Positions 1 to 6,407 are shown, counted from the first letter of the stretch. The stretch: DNA of 8,697 nucleotides from Cyanobacteria bacterium UBA11153 (GCA_003511885.1 DOIX01000231.1:5974-14670); one strand, 5' to 3'. The notes: generated from the letters alone by a model not told the origin. A program made the numbers and translations.

Positions 1-4
1 TAAG

Positions 5-17
5 AGCGGGAACCGCT
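5..17. repeat. small perfect hairpin at window edge
   Basis: AGCGG-GAA-CCGCT forms a 5-bp stem with a 3-nt loop about 90 nt upstream of cobK. No T-run follows, so it is not a convincing terminator. It may be the tail of a structure or gene lying left of the window; its role is unknown. Confidence 0.3.
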
Positions 18-41
18 GTAAGGCACCATCCACTATTGATA

Positions 42-58
42 GCGTGACTTTGTAAGTC
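42..58. repeat. hairpin repeat GCGTGACTT-N3-AAGTC, copy 1
   Basis: GACTT-TGT-AAGTC (46-58) is a 5-bp stem with a 3-nt loop, preceded by GCGT. The same arrangement, with loop CTC, occurs at 4781-4797 next to the first di-haem cytochrome gene. Two copies sharing the GCGT lead-in suggest a small dispersed palindromic element rather than chance, but two copies are weak proof. Confidence 0.4.
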
Positions 59-106
59 CTATTACAGTACAATTAATCTGAAAATCTAGGGATCGAGCAT
101 CCATTA

Positions 107-916
107 ATGGAGAAACGTCTTTGGTTGATTGGGGGCACATCTGAGAGCGTAGAGTTAGCAAATGCGATCGCGAAACTAAGGATACCATGTACCGTCACAG
201 TAACCACGGTAGCAGCCGAGACACTTTATCCCAAAACACCTAATTTTAGGGTAAGGGTAGGTTGTTTAGATACCACAGAGATAGAAGAGTTTTTGCGACA
301 AGAAAAAATAGTGGCAATTCTCGATGCCTCTCATCCTTACGCCGTAGAAATTTCCCGCATGGCAATCGCAGCCGGAAATTCCCGACAAATTCCTTATCTG
401 CGTTTTGAGAGGGGAGAAGTTACAGGAGAAAGTACCGCTGAGATAATATATCTCGATAGCTTTCAAAGCCTAGTAGAGGGGAATTACTTAAATCAGCAAC
501 GGGTACTTCTGACTGTAGGTTATCAAGCATTACCTCTATTTCAAGATTGGCACGATCGCGCGATTCTCTTTGCCAGAATTTTACCATCAATGAAATCCTT
601 AGCAGGTGCGATCGCATCTGGCTTTACTTGCGATCGCATTATCGCACTTCGTCCCCCAGTAACGGCTGAATTGGAAAAGGCACTCTGGCGTTATTGGCAT
701 ATTTCCCTCGTAGTGACAAAAGCATCGGGAGTTGCTGGCGGAGAGGATGTCAAACGGATGGTAGCGGCTGAGTTAGGTATTCCCTTAGTGATAATTAATC
801 GTCCCCATCTTGACTATCCGCAGGAAACAGGGGATTTGAGTCTTGCTCTGAAGTTTTGCTCTATCGCATTAATGGGGAGTGGGGAGTTTATTAGCCCCTC
901 ACTCAGCAGAAGATAA
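107..916 (+). CDS. cobK: (cobalt-)precorrin-6A reductase CobK/CbiJ
   Basis: This cytoplasmic enzyme of corrin-ring synthesis reduces (cobalt-)precorrin-6A to precorrin-6B with NADPH. The 269-residue product opens with the dinucleotide-binding signature GGTSES (residues 9-14). It then shows DASHPYA (73-79), a conserved Arg-rich stretch YLRFERGE (97-104), LLTVGY (134-139), FARILPS (155-161), TKASGVAGG (204-212) and NRPHLDYP (231-238), all in the order expected for the family. The ATG at 107 is chosen because WLIGGTSES begins within five residues of it, as in homologues; no clear Shine-Dalgarno precedes it. The last 14 or so residues (from LMGSGE) are encoded by a tandem heptamer repeat and beyond, so the C-terminus may be a lineage-specific extension. 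The end overlaps the convergent small membrane gene by 18 bp. No other cobalamin gene is in the window. Confidence 0.93.
   Translation: MEKRLWLIGGTSESVELANAIAKLRIPCTVTVTTVAAETLYPKTPNFRVRVGCLDTTEIEEFLRQEKIVAILDASHPYAVEISRMAIAAGNSRQIPYLRFERGEVTGESTAEIIYLDSFQSLVEGNYLNQQRVLLTVGYQALPLFQDWHDRAILFARILPSMKSLAGAIASGFTCDRIIALRPPVTAELEKALWRYWHISLVVTKASGVAGGEDVKRMVAAELGIPLVIINRPHLDYPQETGDLSLALKFCSIALMGSGEFISPSLSRR
608..637. repeat. pair of HIP1 octamers inside cobK
   Basis: Two exact GCGATCGC palindromes (608-615 and 630-637) lie 14 bp apart. Further exact copies are at 164-171, 1596-1603, 6254-6261, 8352-8359 and 8461-8468. Chance predicts well under one such 8-mer in a window of this size. The enrichment is the known HIP1 signature of many cyanobacterial genomes and is the main taxonomic clue. 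Confidence 0.95.
873..887. repeat. tandem heptamer repeat TGGGGAG x2
   Basis: Two exact TGGGGAG units (873-879, 880-886) lie inside the last codons of cobK. They match the degenerate heptamer arrays at 4804-4824, 6380-6406 and 8149-8169. GAGTGGGG (877-884) can also pair with the CCCC and ACTC blocks at 895-904 across a 2-nt bulge, giving a hairpin where the two convergent genes end. Such short tandemly repeated sequences are common between cyanobacterial genes. Confidence 0.65.
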
Positions 917-1135
917 AATATACCAGCCGATAATCGATGCCAGGGATTGTCCCCCAATCAACAGCCCTGCTACCAAGGGGACTTTCAGGATTAAAGGAGA
1001 ACAAATAATGCTAATCAGGAGAGAGATTAAGGCTGTAATCACAGCCGTTACCACTTCGATTTCTTCTCCTGTATGGAAGCTGATATAGACAGCGATTAAG
1101 GCAACTGCTAGTGCAATCAATGATAGTATCAGCAT
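899..1135 (-). CDS. small hydrophobic membrane protein, about 78 aa
   Basis: I do not recognise a named family. From the ATG at 1135 the product is 78 residues and nearly all hydrophobic. Helix 1 spans about residues 1-20 (MLILSLIALAVALIAVYISF), followed by a short acidic turn HTGEEIE, helix 2 about 28-48 and helix 3 about 52-74, ending WYILSSAE. It is therefore probably an integral inner- or thylakoid-membrane protein. The reading frame stays open upstream to a TTG at 1246, with another ATG at 1213. I chose the ATG at 1135 because AGAGG lies 8 nt upstream and the membrane helix begins there, while the upstream residues look non-coding (basic, Asn/Pro-rich). The 3' end overlaps the end of cobK, tail to tail. 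The function is unknown. Confidence 0.7.
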   Translation of the reverse strand: MLILSLIALAVALIAVYISFHTGEEIEVVTAVITALISLLISIICSPLILKVPLVAGLLIGGQSLASIIGWYILSSAE

Positions 1136-1143
1136 CTTGACTA

Positions 1144-1148
1144 CCTCT
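1144..1148 (-). promoter_or_regulatory. ribosome binding site for the small membrane protein
   Basis: On the minus strand AGAGG lies 8 nt before the ATG at 1135. No comparable site precedes the upstream ATG at 1213 or the TTG at 1246, and this decides the start. Confidence 0.6.
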
Positions 1149-1273
1149 GGAAATCTGTAAAACGATTTGTGATTTATATGATTATTGGGTCTAGGAATTC
1201 TCTCTACTCTCATCTTACAACTTGATGGTTGAAAAATCACCTCCAAGACAAGTTAAAAGTCAAAAATCAACAA

Positions 1274-1294
1274 AATCCTTCCCCTTCAAGGATT
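1274..1294. terminator. perfect 7-bp hairpin, possible terminator
   Basis: AATCCTT (1274-1280) and AAGGATT (1288-1294) pair perfectly around the loop CCCCTTC. On the plus strand TTTTT follows 5 nt later (1300-1304). On the minus strand a T-rich stretch (TTGTTGATTTTT) follows. The stem is AT-rich and modest. It could be a weak bidirectional terminator or a leader structure for the small membrane gene, whose start lies about 140 nt away on the minus strand. Confidence 0.3.
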
Positions 1295-1512
1295 CTAGCT
1301 TTTTCCCATGTGGTAACTCCTCGTTCAACAACTATGTTTAATTGGGGAAGGAGATAATATAGGGCTTGCTGTATAACTCTGAAACCTTTACAGAAATTAG
1401 CTTAGAGCGCTGATTCAGTTAGGCAAAAGTACCAGGAATAAGAGTTACACCCCTGAAAATTCATGGACTTGTGAACTTAAAAGGGAAAATTGTGCCACAC
1501 AAAAAAACCATA

Positions 1513-1527
1513 CCCTACACCCTACCC
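1513..1527 (-). repeat. G-tract repeat (three GGG runs on the minus strand)
   Basis: On the minus strand the sequence reads GGG-TA-GGG-TGTA-GGG, followed by TAT-GG. It resembles the G-rich array at 8281-8301. With only three full GGG runs it falls short of a standard three-tetrad quadruplex, though a two-tetrad form is possible. Confidence 0.35.
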
Positions 1528-1833
1528 TCACAATCCGACTTTTTCAGGAAACCCTAATATAGAGAACCTTTTATAGATTTTGACAGTGCCATTATGCGAT
1601 CGCAAAAATCATCCACTTTTCTTCCCTTTGGAGCCAATACTTCAGGGACTTTCTCCATACTCTGTTTCAGAGTTTTAATATTTTGTGAAGATATATTTTA
1701 GTAAATTGAGAATTTTTACAACTTAAAACGCACCCCCATCCTTACCCGGGCATACCCTCTGCCACTCCCCCCTCCCACATCCGACACCAATTTGGTAACC
1801 TATCTTAAAATAGTCTTGGGAACGAATAGAGAA

Positions 1834-2997
1834 GTGGATATTTTAATTGGACGAGGCAAAACTGCACGCAGGGCTTACGGTATTGATGAAATCGCATTAG
1901 TACCGGGAAATCGAACCTTAGATCCTAGTTTGGCAGATACTCGCTGGAGTATCGGAGGTATTGAGCGGGAAATTCCCATCCTGGCTAGCGCAATGGATGG
2001 GGTAGTGGATGTGAAGATGGCAGTACTTCTATCTCAGATGGGGGCAATAGGGGTTTTGAATTTGGAAGGGATTCAAACTCGTTATCTCGATCCTAACCCG
2101 ATCCTGGATCGGATTGCTTCTGTGGGAAAGTCTGAATTTGTTAATCTGATGCAGGAGTTGTATGCTGAAGCCATTAAGCCGGAATTGATTACCCAGCGGA
2201 TTCGGGAAATTAAAGAACAAGGTGGAATTGCGGCAGTGAGCTTAACTCCTGCGGGTGCTGCCAAATATGGAGAGATTGTGGCAGCGGCTGGTGCAGATTT
2301 ATGCTTTATCCAGGCTACTGTGGTATCGACAGCCCATCTTTCGCCAGAGTCAGTGACACCGCTAAATTTAGCTCAATTTTGCCAAAACATGCCCATGCCA
2401 GTAGTTTTGGGAAATTGCGTCACTTATGAAGTCACTCTTGACTTAATGAAAGCTGGTGCGGCAGCCGTAATGGTAGGAATTGGTCCTGGTGCGGCTTGTA
2501 CTTCTCGCGGTGTTTTGGGTGTGGGCGTACCCCAAGCAACTGCTGTTGCTGATTGTGCTGCTGCCCGCGAAGATTATTATCAGGAAACTGGTAAATATAT
2601 TCCGGTAATTGCTGATGGTGGTTTAATTACGGGTGGTGATATTTGTAAGTGTATTGCTTGTGGTGCTGATGGGGTAATGATAGGTTCTCCTTTTGCTCGT
2701 GCTAAAGAAGCACCTGGGCGCGGCTTCCATTGGGGTATGGCAACTCCTAGTCCTGTTTTACCACGGGGTACTCGCATTCAAGTTGGTAGCACGGGTACTT
2801 TAAAGGAAATCCTCACCGGACCTGCCCAATTAGATGATGGCACTCATAATCTATTAGGAGCATTGAAAACTAGTATGGGGACTTTGGGGGCAAAAAACAT
2901 CAAAGAAATGCAGCAAGTTGAGGTGGTAATTGCTCCCTCTCTCCTCACAGAAGGCAAACTTTACCAAAAAGCGCAACATTTAGGCATGGGTAAATAA
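1834..2997 (+). CDS. guaB3: GuaB3, CBS-less IMP dehydrogenase
   Basis: This is a cyanobacterial GuaB3-type member of the IMP dehydrogenase/GMP reductase family, expected to oxidise IMP to XMP with NAD+ in guanine nucleotide synthesis. From the GTG at 1834 it has 387 residues. Motifs are [21 protein letters not shown] (5-25, phosphate/substrate region), SAMDGV (52-57), GNCVT (193-197), the catalytic loop [11 protein letters not shown] (215-225, nucleophile Cys222), [11 protein letters not shown] (259-269), [16 protein letters not shown] (288-303) and the C-terminal [12 protein letters not shown] (344-355). The barrel is continuous, with no CBS pair inserted, unlike canonical GuaB. The frame opens upstream at a TTG (1792), but homologues begin [16 protein letters not shown], so GTG 1834 is preferred; the Shine-Dalgarno is weak. 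The yfr1 RNA gene follows about 100 nt downstream. Confidence 0.93.
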   Translation: MDILIGRGKTARRAYGIDEIALVPGNRTLDPSLADTRWSIGGIEREIPILASAMDGVVDVKMAVLLSQMGAIGVLNLEGIQTRYLDPNPILDRIASVGKSEFVNLMQELYAEAIKPELITQRIREIKEQGGIAAVSLTPAGAAKYGEIVAAAGADLCFIQATVVSTAHLSPESVTPLNLAQFCQNMPMPVVLGNCVTYEVTLDLMKAGAAAVMVGIGPGAACTSRGVLGVGVPQATAVADCAAAREDYYQETGKYIPVIADGGLITGGDICKCIACGADGVMIGSPFARAKEAPGRGFHWGMATPSPVLPRGTRIQVGSTGTLKEILTGPAQLDDGTHNLLGALKTSMGTLGAKNIKEMQQVEVVIAPSLLTEGKLYQKAQHLGMGK

Positions 2998-3086
2998 ATT
3001 CCGCAATAGACTGGTGTACTTCCGGCTAAAGATTAAGAAATTGTAGAAGGCTTGAGGAATCATACCCCAAAACTGAATCTGTCGCT

Positions 3087-3092
3087 TACAAT
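3087..3092 (+). promoter_or_regulatory. -10 box of yfr1
   Basis: TACAAT lies 7 nt before the predicted RNA start (about 3099), which begins just before the 5' hairpin. No good -35 hexamer is seen 16-18 nt upstream. The RNA start is inferred from this spacing and from the Yfr1 fold. Confidence 0.5.
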
Positions 3093-3098
3093 AGAAGA

Positions 3099-3169
3099 AG
3101 CGGAGACGTATGTTTCCGTTCACTCCTCACACCACACTCCGCCCGAATAATGTTCGGGCGGTTCCTTTT
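3099..3169 (+). ncRNA. yfr1: Yfr1 regulatory small RNA
   Basis: This is a cyanobacterial functional RNA of about 70 nt. The sequence shows the three-part Yfr1 layout. A 5' hairpin (3101-3118) has a 7-bp stem CGGAGAC/GTTTCCG with one G-T pair and the tetraloop GTAT. A single-stranded centre carries the signature ACTCCTCACAC (3122-3132). A 3' hairpin (3139-3161) with a perfect 9-bp GC-rich stem is followed by TTCCTTTT. In studied cyanobacteria the central motif base-pairs with target mRNAs, including an outer-membrane porin mRNA in Prochlorococcus, and the RNA matters for stress growth. Its place just after a guaB-type gene is the usual one in this phylum; trxA, often its other neighbour, is absent here. 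Exact ends are predicted, not measured. Confidence 0.93.
3139..3169 (+). terminator. rho-independent terminator of yfr1 (and probably guaB3)
   Basis: CCGCCCGAA pairs perfectly with TTCGGGCGG across the loop TAATG, followed by TTCCTTTT. The T-run is only on the plus-strand side, so the element is directional. It forms the 3' part of Yfr1 and would also stop read-through from guaB3, which has no other visible terminator. Confidence 0.88.
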
Positions 3170-3177
3170 ATGGATGA

Positions 3178-3188
3178 GGGGGGGGGGG
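3178..3188. repeat. 11-nt poly-G tract
   Basis: A run of eleven G sits between the yfr1 terminator and the stop codon of the downstream cytochrome gene on the opposite strand. It is non-coding. Such tracts slip in replication and in sequencing, so its length is uncertain. Confidence 0.8.
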
Positions 3189-3210
3189 AAGATTTATGAG
3201 CAATTAGCCA

Positions 3211-4650
3211 TTACAAGGTTTTTAAATACTCGATTAATGCCTCTTTATCCTCGGCTGCTAAATCTGTGCCATAGATATGTCCTTGATTGCCATTAGCGAT
3301 TAAGCTGGTATCGTACTGGAAACCAATCTTCTGGGCTTCTACTCCCTCAGAGACAAAACCGACTTTTTCGCGATCGTAAACATCATACCCTCGATAGAAT
3401 ACTTGAGGACGATTTTCTGGTTTTTCCAGTAAATCTTTTAAGGTGGGAATAGAACCATTATGTAAGTATGGTGCCCTTGCCCACAATCCGTCAAGGGATA
3501 CTGCAACATAACCATTTGTTTTGCGGAGATAGTCGAAATCCCATTCATAATCTTCGGCATATTGATTGTAACTATCTGCCGCTGCTTGAGTCCACATATC
3601 CAAACGATGTCTATCAGTAGCAATCTCTTCGATGGGAATTACTGTCCCTGTCTTTTCTCTACCAAAAGCATGGCAAGTAGCACAGTTATTATCAAATATT
3701 TTACTTCCTATTGCGGCTAATTCTGGATTGATGGCAAAGGGATATTTTGGTGGCGGAAGCTCCATAATAAAGTCTTCCACTCTTTTTAATCCCTCTATAT
3801 CAATAGATTTAGGAGTTGCCCCATCACCAATTGCTCCTGTTTGAATTGTTTCTGTTAGTGAGGTTTCTAAGCCATCCCAATGATAAGCAAACCCCGATTC
3901 AACTTTAATTTTCTGATTCCAAATGGACATCATGTCAGAGTTATCAACGGTATCATCTAAAGGTTGCTCCAAATATCTAAATTTACCGGGATTAAAGGGA
4001 GAAATTCGCCCTGGTCCCCAATCGGGGCGAGAATCCATCCAGGCAAATCCTGCTACTTGTCTGAGAATACCTTTCTTGGTTTGGGGAATAATAACATAAC
4101 GATAAAGTAACTTATCCAGCCAAGAAAGATTGTAAACATATTTAATGGCATCCAGAATATAATCGGCGGTAAATCTGGGATCGTTAGCACAAGCAGCGAG
4201 AAATCTTAGATAACTTTGGGAATCAAATTTACTTGATGGTCCGCCTAAGAAAATCATGGGCTTATCTTGCGGTTTTTCTCTGATTGTCACGCTATGACAG
4301 ACAGCACAGGTTATGCCTTGCCTGGGAAAACCGATGGTTTTTTTGGAAATGCCAATGGGGGTTTCTTTGCCTTCTTCCCAGGTAAATCCTAAAGAGGTAT
4401 AACCGCCTGGTGCTGGTAATTTTTCGGGAAAGAGTCGAGGTAGTACTAGCCAAATCCAGTAAGGAAGTCCTTCATTTTGTTCGGTGCCAATTGAACCGTA
4501 TTTAAAGTGTTCTTCTGGGGATTCGTAATAAATGGGTACTTCTCGGAAAAGATTGTACCAGGCAATGTATCCGATTCCACCAATTAATAGGGTAATTATG
4601 AGGAGAATGATGGTTATGGTTTTTCTGATTTTTTCTTTGATTGTTTCCAT
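3211..4650 (-). CDS. membrane-anchored di-haem c-type cytochrome (CCP/MauG/RoxA-like), second copy
   Basis: The predicted electron-transfer or peroxidase/oxygenase-type cytochrome has 479 residues. An N-terminal uncleaved anchor (about 11-31, ITIILLIITLLIGGIGYIAW) would place the domain outside the cytoplasmic membrane or in the thylakoid lumen. Two covalent haem sites are seen, CAVCH (115-119) and CATCH (323-327), spaced as in di-haem cytochrome c peroxidases. Other landmarks shared with its neighbour are HFKYGSIG (48-55), WGPGRISPFNP (211-221), HWDG (257-260), MELPPPKYP (296-304), RKTNGY (376-381) and RAPYLHNGSIPTLKDLL (392-408). It is a tandem paralogue of the gene at 4840-6321, in the same direction after a 189-nt gap. 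There is no strong Shine-Dalgarno; ATG 4650 is chosen because the charged N-terminus precedes the anchor. Family placement near RoxA (rubber oxygenase) is by motif memory, and the substrate is unknown. Confidence 0.85.
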   Translation of the reverse strand: METIKEKIRKTITIILLIITLLIGGIGYIAWYNLFREVPIYYESPEEHFKYGSIGTEQNEGLPYWIWLVLPRLFPEKLPAPGGYTSLGFTWEEGKETPIGISKKTIGFPRQGITCAVCHSVTIREKPQDKPMIFLGGPSSKFDSQSYLRFLAACANDPRFTADYILDAIKYVYNLSWLDKLLYRYVIIPQTKKGILRQVAGFAWMDSRPDWGPGRISPFNPGKFRYLEQPLDDTVDNSDMMSIWNQKIKVESGFAYHWDGLETSLTETIQTGAIGDGATPKSIDIEGLKRVEDFIMELPPPKYPFAINPELAAIGSKIFDNNCATCHAFGREKTGTVIPIEEIATDRHRLDMWTQAAADSYNQYAEDYEWDFDYLRKTNGYVAVSLDGLWARAPYLHNGSIPTLKDLLEKPENRPQVFYRGYDVYDREKVGFVSEGVEAQKIGFQYDTSLIANGNQGHIYGTDLAAEDKEALIEYLKTL

Positions 4651-4683
4651 TGGCTTATTTGTTGGTTGCGGGTTGTTTTTTTT

Positions 4684-4713
4684 TACGCCAAGGGCGCAAA
4701 GTTTGGCGCAAAG
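4684..4713. repeat. GGCGCAAAG repeat with hairpin potential
   Basis: GGCGCAAAG occurs twice at a 12-bp step (4693-4701 and 4705-4713). CGCCAA (4686-4691) can pair with TTGGCG (4703-4708). A T9 run (4676-4684) adjoins it. Arrays of CGCAAAGG-like units are familiar between cyanobacterial genes. It lies in the leader of the second cytochrome gene, 35-65 nt before its start. Confidence 0.5.
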
Positions 4714-4780
4714 GTTTGTTTCTGGTTATTGGGTTTTTGTATGAGGAAAGGACTTTATAGGAGGTATTTCACTTTTGAAT

Positions 4781-4797
4781 GCGTGACTTCTCAAGTC
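4781..4797. repeat. hairpin repeat GCGTGACTT-N3-AAGTC, copy 2
   Basis: GACTT-CTC-AAGTC (4785-4797) follows GCGT exactly as in the copy at 42-58. It lies between the two cytochrome genes and could fold in their transcript, but the 5-bp stem is short. Confidence 0.4.
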
Positions 4798-4803
4798 TTT
4801 CTT

Positions 4804-4824
4804 ATTCCCCGTTCCCCATTCCCT
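4804..4824. repeat. degenerate heptamer array (x3)
   Basis: Three units read ATTCCCC, GTTCCCC and ATTCCCT; on the minus strand they are of the GGGGAAT type. The array begins 15 nt past the stop codon of the first cytochrome gene and belongs to the same family as 873-887, 6380-6406 and 8149-8169. Confidence 0.65.
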
Positions 4825-4839
4825 GTTTTTGAGTTTTCC

Positions 4840-6321
4840 TTACAGTTGTTTCATGTATTCAATTAGGGCCTCTTTTTCGCCTGGGGATAAGTCTGTTCCG
4901 TAATAGTGTCCGCTGTTACTATTTCCGGGAATAGTGGTGTCGAATTTGAAGTGTTTTTTGCCATTTTCTGCGGCAATGTCGGAGATGAATCCGACTTTTT
5001 CTTGGTCGAAAACGTCGTATCCTCGATAGAATTGTTTTGGTCTGTTTTCTGGAGTTTTTAGTAAGTCTTTTAAGGTGGGTACGGAGCCGTTATGGAGGTA
5101 TGGTGCGCGTAACCAAACTCCATCTAGTGGCATGTTTGCATAACCGTTTGTTTTGCGGAAATGGCTGAAACGCCAGGGATATCCTGCGTAGAGGGTATTC
5201 TGATTTGAGGTTAATTCGTAGGTGTAGGAGTTGAGGCGATGGGAATCTGTGCCAATTTCTTCAATTGGAGTTACTCTCCCGACTTTTGCACCACCGAAGG
5301 CATGGCAAGTGGCGCAGTTATTTTCATAGATTTTTTGTCCAACTGTTGCTAATTCTGGATTAATTGGATATGGATAAGGTGGTGGTGGTAATTCCCATAA
5401 CCAATCTGCTACTCGTTTAATTCCGTCCAAATCTACTGTGGTTGGCGTTACTCCTGCACCTAGTGCTGCACTTAAGTTTCTTTCGTCTACTGAGTCGTTA
5501 TCTCCATCCCAGTGTAACTGCAATCCTTGACGGGGTTTTTGATTCCAAATTACGGGAAAGTCTGCTGTACCAATTAATTCGTTTTTATCTAATTTATCCA
5601 TGGGAAAGTGGAATTGAATAGCTTTATAGGGATTAAAGGTATCTACTCTTCCTGGTCCCCATTCTGGCTGATTATTTAAGAATGCTAATCTATCTCCTTG
5701 GGTAATTAAAGCATCTCTAGTTTGAGGGATGGCGAAAAAGCGATAGATTAATTTTTGGAGAGGATTTAGCTTCCCTGCCATTGCTTCTATTTGGGGTATC
5801 ATCTCTCTGGCGTTAAATCTTGCATCGGAAGCTGTGGCGGAGAGAAATTTAATATAGCCCATCAAATTTACTGTATTGGCGGGCATGGTGGTAATAATCC
5901 GAGGTTGACTATCTGGAGTATCTCTGACTGTACTTGTATGACATACGGCACAATTTAACCCTACCCTGTCAAAAATTACCTTACGTTTGGAAAAACCAAT
6001 GGGCAAATCCTTCCCTTCTTCTTGAATAAATCCCAAAGATTCATATCCTGCACTAGGTAATTTATCGGGAAACATGACAGGCAAAACTTTCCACATAAAG
6101 TAAGGAATACCGTTTGCTGCTTCGCTGCCAATCGAACCATATTTAAAATGATCTTGAATATTACCATATCTTACCGGATTATTCCCGATCGCAGGCCAAA
6201 GGACAAATCCCGCCACCACTAGGAAAACTGCGATTGCGCAGCAGGTACTTCGTGCGATCGCAACAATTATACTCTTTTTCACTACTTTCGATAATCCTTG
6301 CTGTTTTTCTTGTTCGATCAT
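4840..6321 (-). CDS. membrane-anchored di-haem c-type cytochrome (CCP/MauG/RoxA-like), first copy
   Basis: This 493-residue paralogue of the next gene downstream starts with a basic N-terminus (KKVVKK-like, 10-16). A hydrophobic anchor (about 17-43) follows, so the haem domain is predicted to be exported. Haem sites are CAVCH (124-128) and CATCH (336-340). Shared landmarks are HFKYGSIGSE (58-67), WGPGRVDTFNPYK (221-233), HWDG (270-273), ELPPPPYPYPINPELA (310-325), RKTNGY (389-394) and RAPYLHNGSVPTLKDLL (405-421). The C-terminal thirds of the two proteins are nearly superimposable; the middle differs more, so the duplication is not recent. The ATG at 6321 has AAGAGG 6 nt upstream. It follows the flavin oxidoreductase by 86 nt. 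Related family members act as peroxidases, MauG-type oxidases or RoxA-type dioxygenases; which applies here cannot be told. Confidence 0.86.
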   Translation of the reverse strand: MIEQEKQQGLSKVVKKSIIVAIARSTCCAIAVFLVVAGFVLWPAIGNNPVRYGNIQDHFKYGSIGSEAANGIPYFMWKVLPVMFPDKLPSAGYESLGFIQEEGKDLPIGFSKRKVIFDRVGLNCAVCHTSTVRDTPDSQPRIITTMPANTVNLMGYIKFLSATASDARFNAREMIPQIEAMAGKLNPLQKLIYRFFAIPQTRDALITQGDRLAFLNNQPEWGPGRVDTFNPYKAIQFHFPMDKLDKNELIGTADFPVIWNQKPRQGLQLHWDGDNDSVDERNLSAALGAGVTPTTVDLDGIKRVADWLWELPPPPYPYPINPELATVGQKIYENNCATCHAFGGAKVGRVTPIEEIGTDSHRLNSYTYELTSNQNTLYAGYPWRFSHFRKTNGYANMPLDGVWLRAPYLHNGSVPTLKDLLKTPENRPKQFYRGYDVFDQEKVGFISDIAAENGKKHFKFDTTIPGNSNSGHYYGTDLSPGEKEALIEYMKQL

Positions 6322-6327
6322 AAATAA

Positions 6328-6333
6328 CCTCTT
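6328..6333 (-). promoter_or_regulatory. ribosome binding site of the first di-haem cytochrome
   Basis: AAGAGG on the minus strand lies 6 nt before the ATG at 6321. It supports that start and independent translation after the flavin oxidoreductase. Confidence 0.6.
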
Positions 6334-6379
6334 TTTTATCTAGAGTGGGATATGGTGATAGCCAATCGACTTTTCTTTT

Positions 6380-6406
6380 CCCCTATTCCCTATTCCCCAC
6401 TCCCTC
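6380..6406. repeat. degenerate heptamer array (about x4)
   Basis: C-rich units of the CCCTATT/CCCCACT type run up to the stop codon of the flavin oxidoreductase. On its coding strand they read as GGGGAAT/AGTGGGG-type units directly after the stop. They belong to the same repeat family as 873-887 and 4804-4824. Confidence 0.6.
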
Positions 6407-6407
6407 T

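Larger units (their letters stand above)
1136..1833. other. long gene-free region upstream of guaB3
   Basis: No convincing protein or RNA gene is visible here on either strand. It holds a perfect hairpin (1274-1294), a C-rich repeat (1513-1527), an isolated TTGACA (1580-1585) without a well-placed -10 box, one HIP1 site (1596-1603), an AT-rich stretch (about 1675-1725) and a second C-rich stretch (about 1731-1775) just before guaB3. The guaB3 promoter is probably in the AT-rich part, but I cannot place it. Confidence 0.5.

Noticed and set aside
1..106. Possible cobalamin riboswitch upstream of cobK
   Set aside because: Fragments such as CCGCTGTAAGG and CCACT hint at it, but the conserved B12 box and the core order are not present in the visible 106 bp.
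899..1246. 115-aa version of the small membrane protein starting at a TTG
   Set aside because: The upstream 37 residues are not hydrophobic and look non-coding, and the only good ribosome binding site precedes the ATG at 1135.
1310..1360. tRNA-like GTTCAA segment
   Set aside because: No acceptor stem, anticodon arm or T-arm pairing can be built around it.
1580..1608. Sigma-70 type promoter from TTGACA at 1580
   Set aside because: No acceptable -10 hexamer lies 16-18 nt downstream; a HIP1 site and an A-run are there instead.
4532..4866. Two short plus-strand open frames at the start of the second cytochrome gene and in the gap
   Set aside because: They overlap or abut repeats and a confident minus-strand gene, have no ribosome binding site, and resemble no protein.
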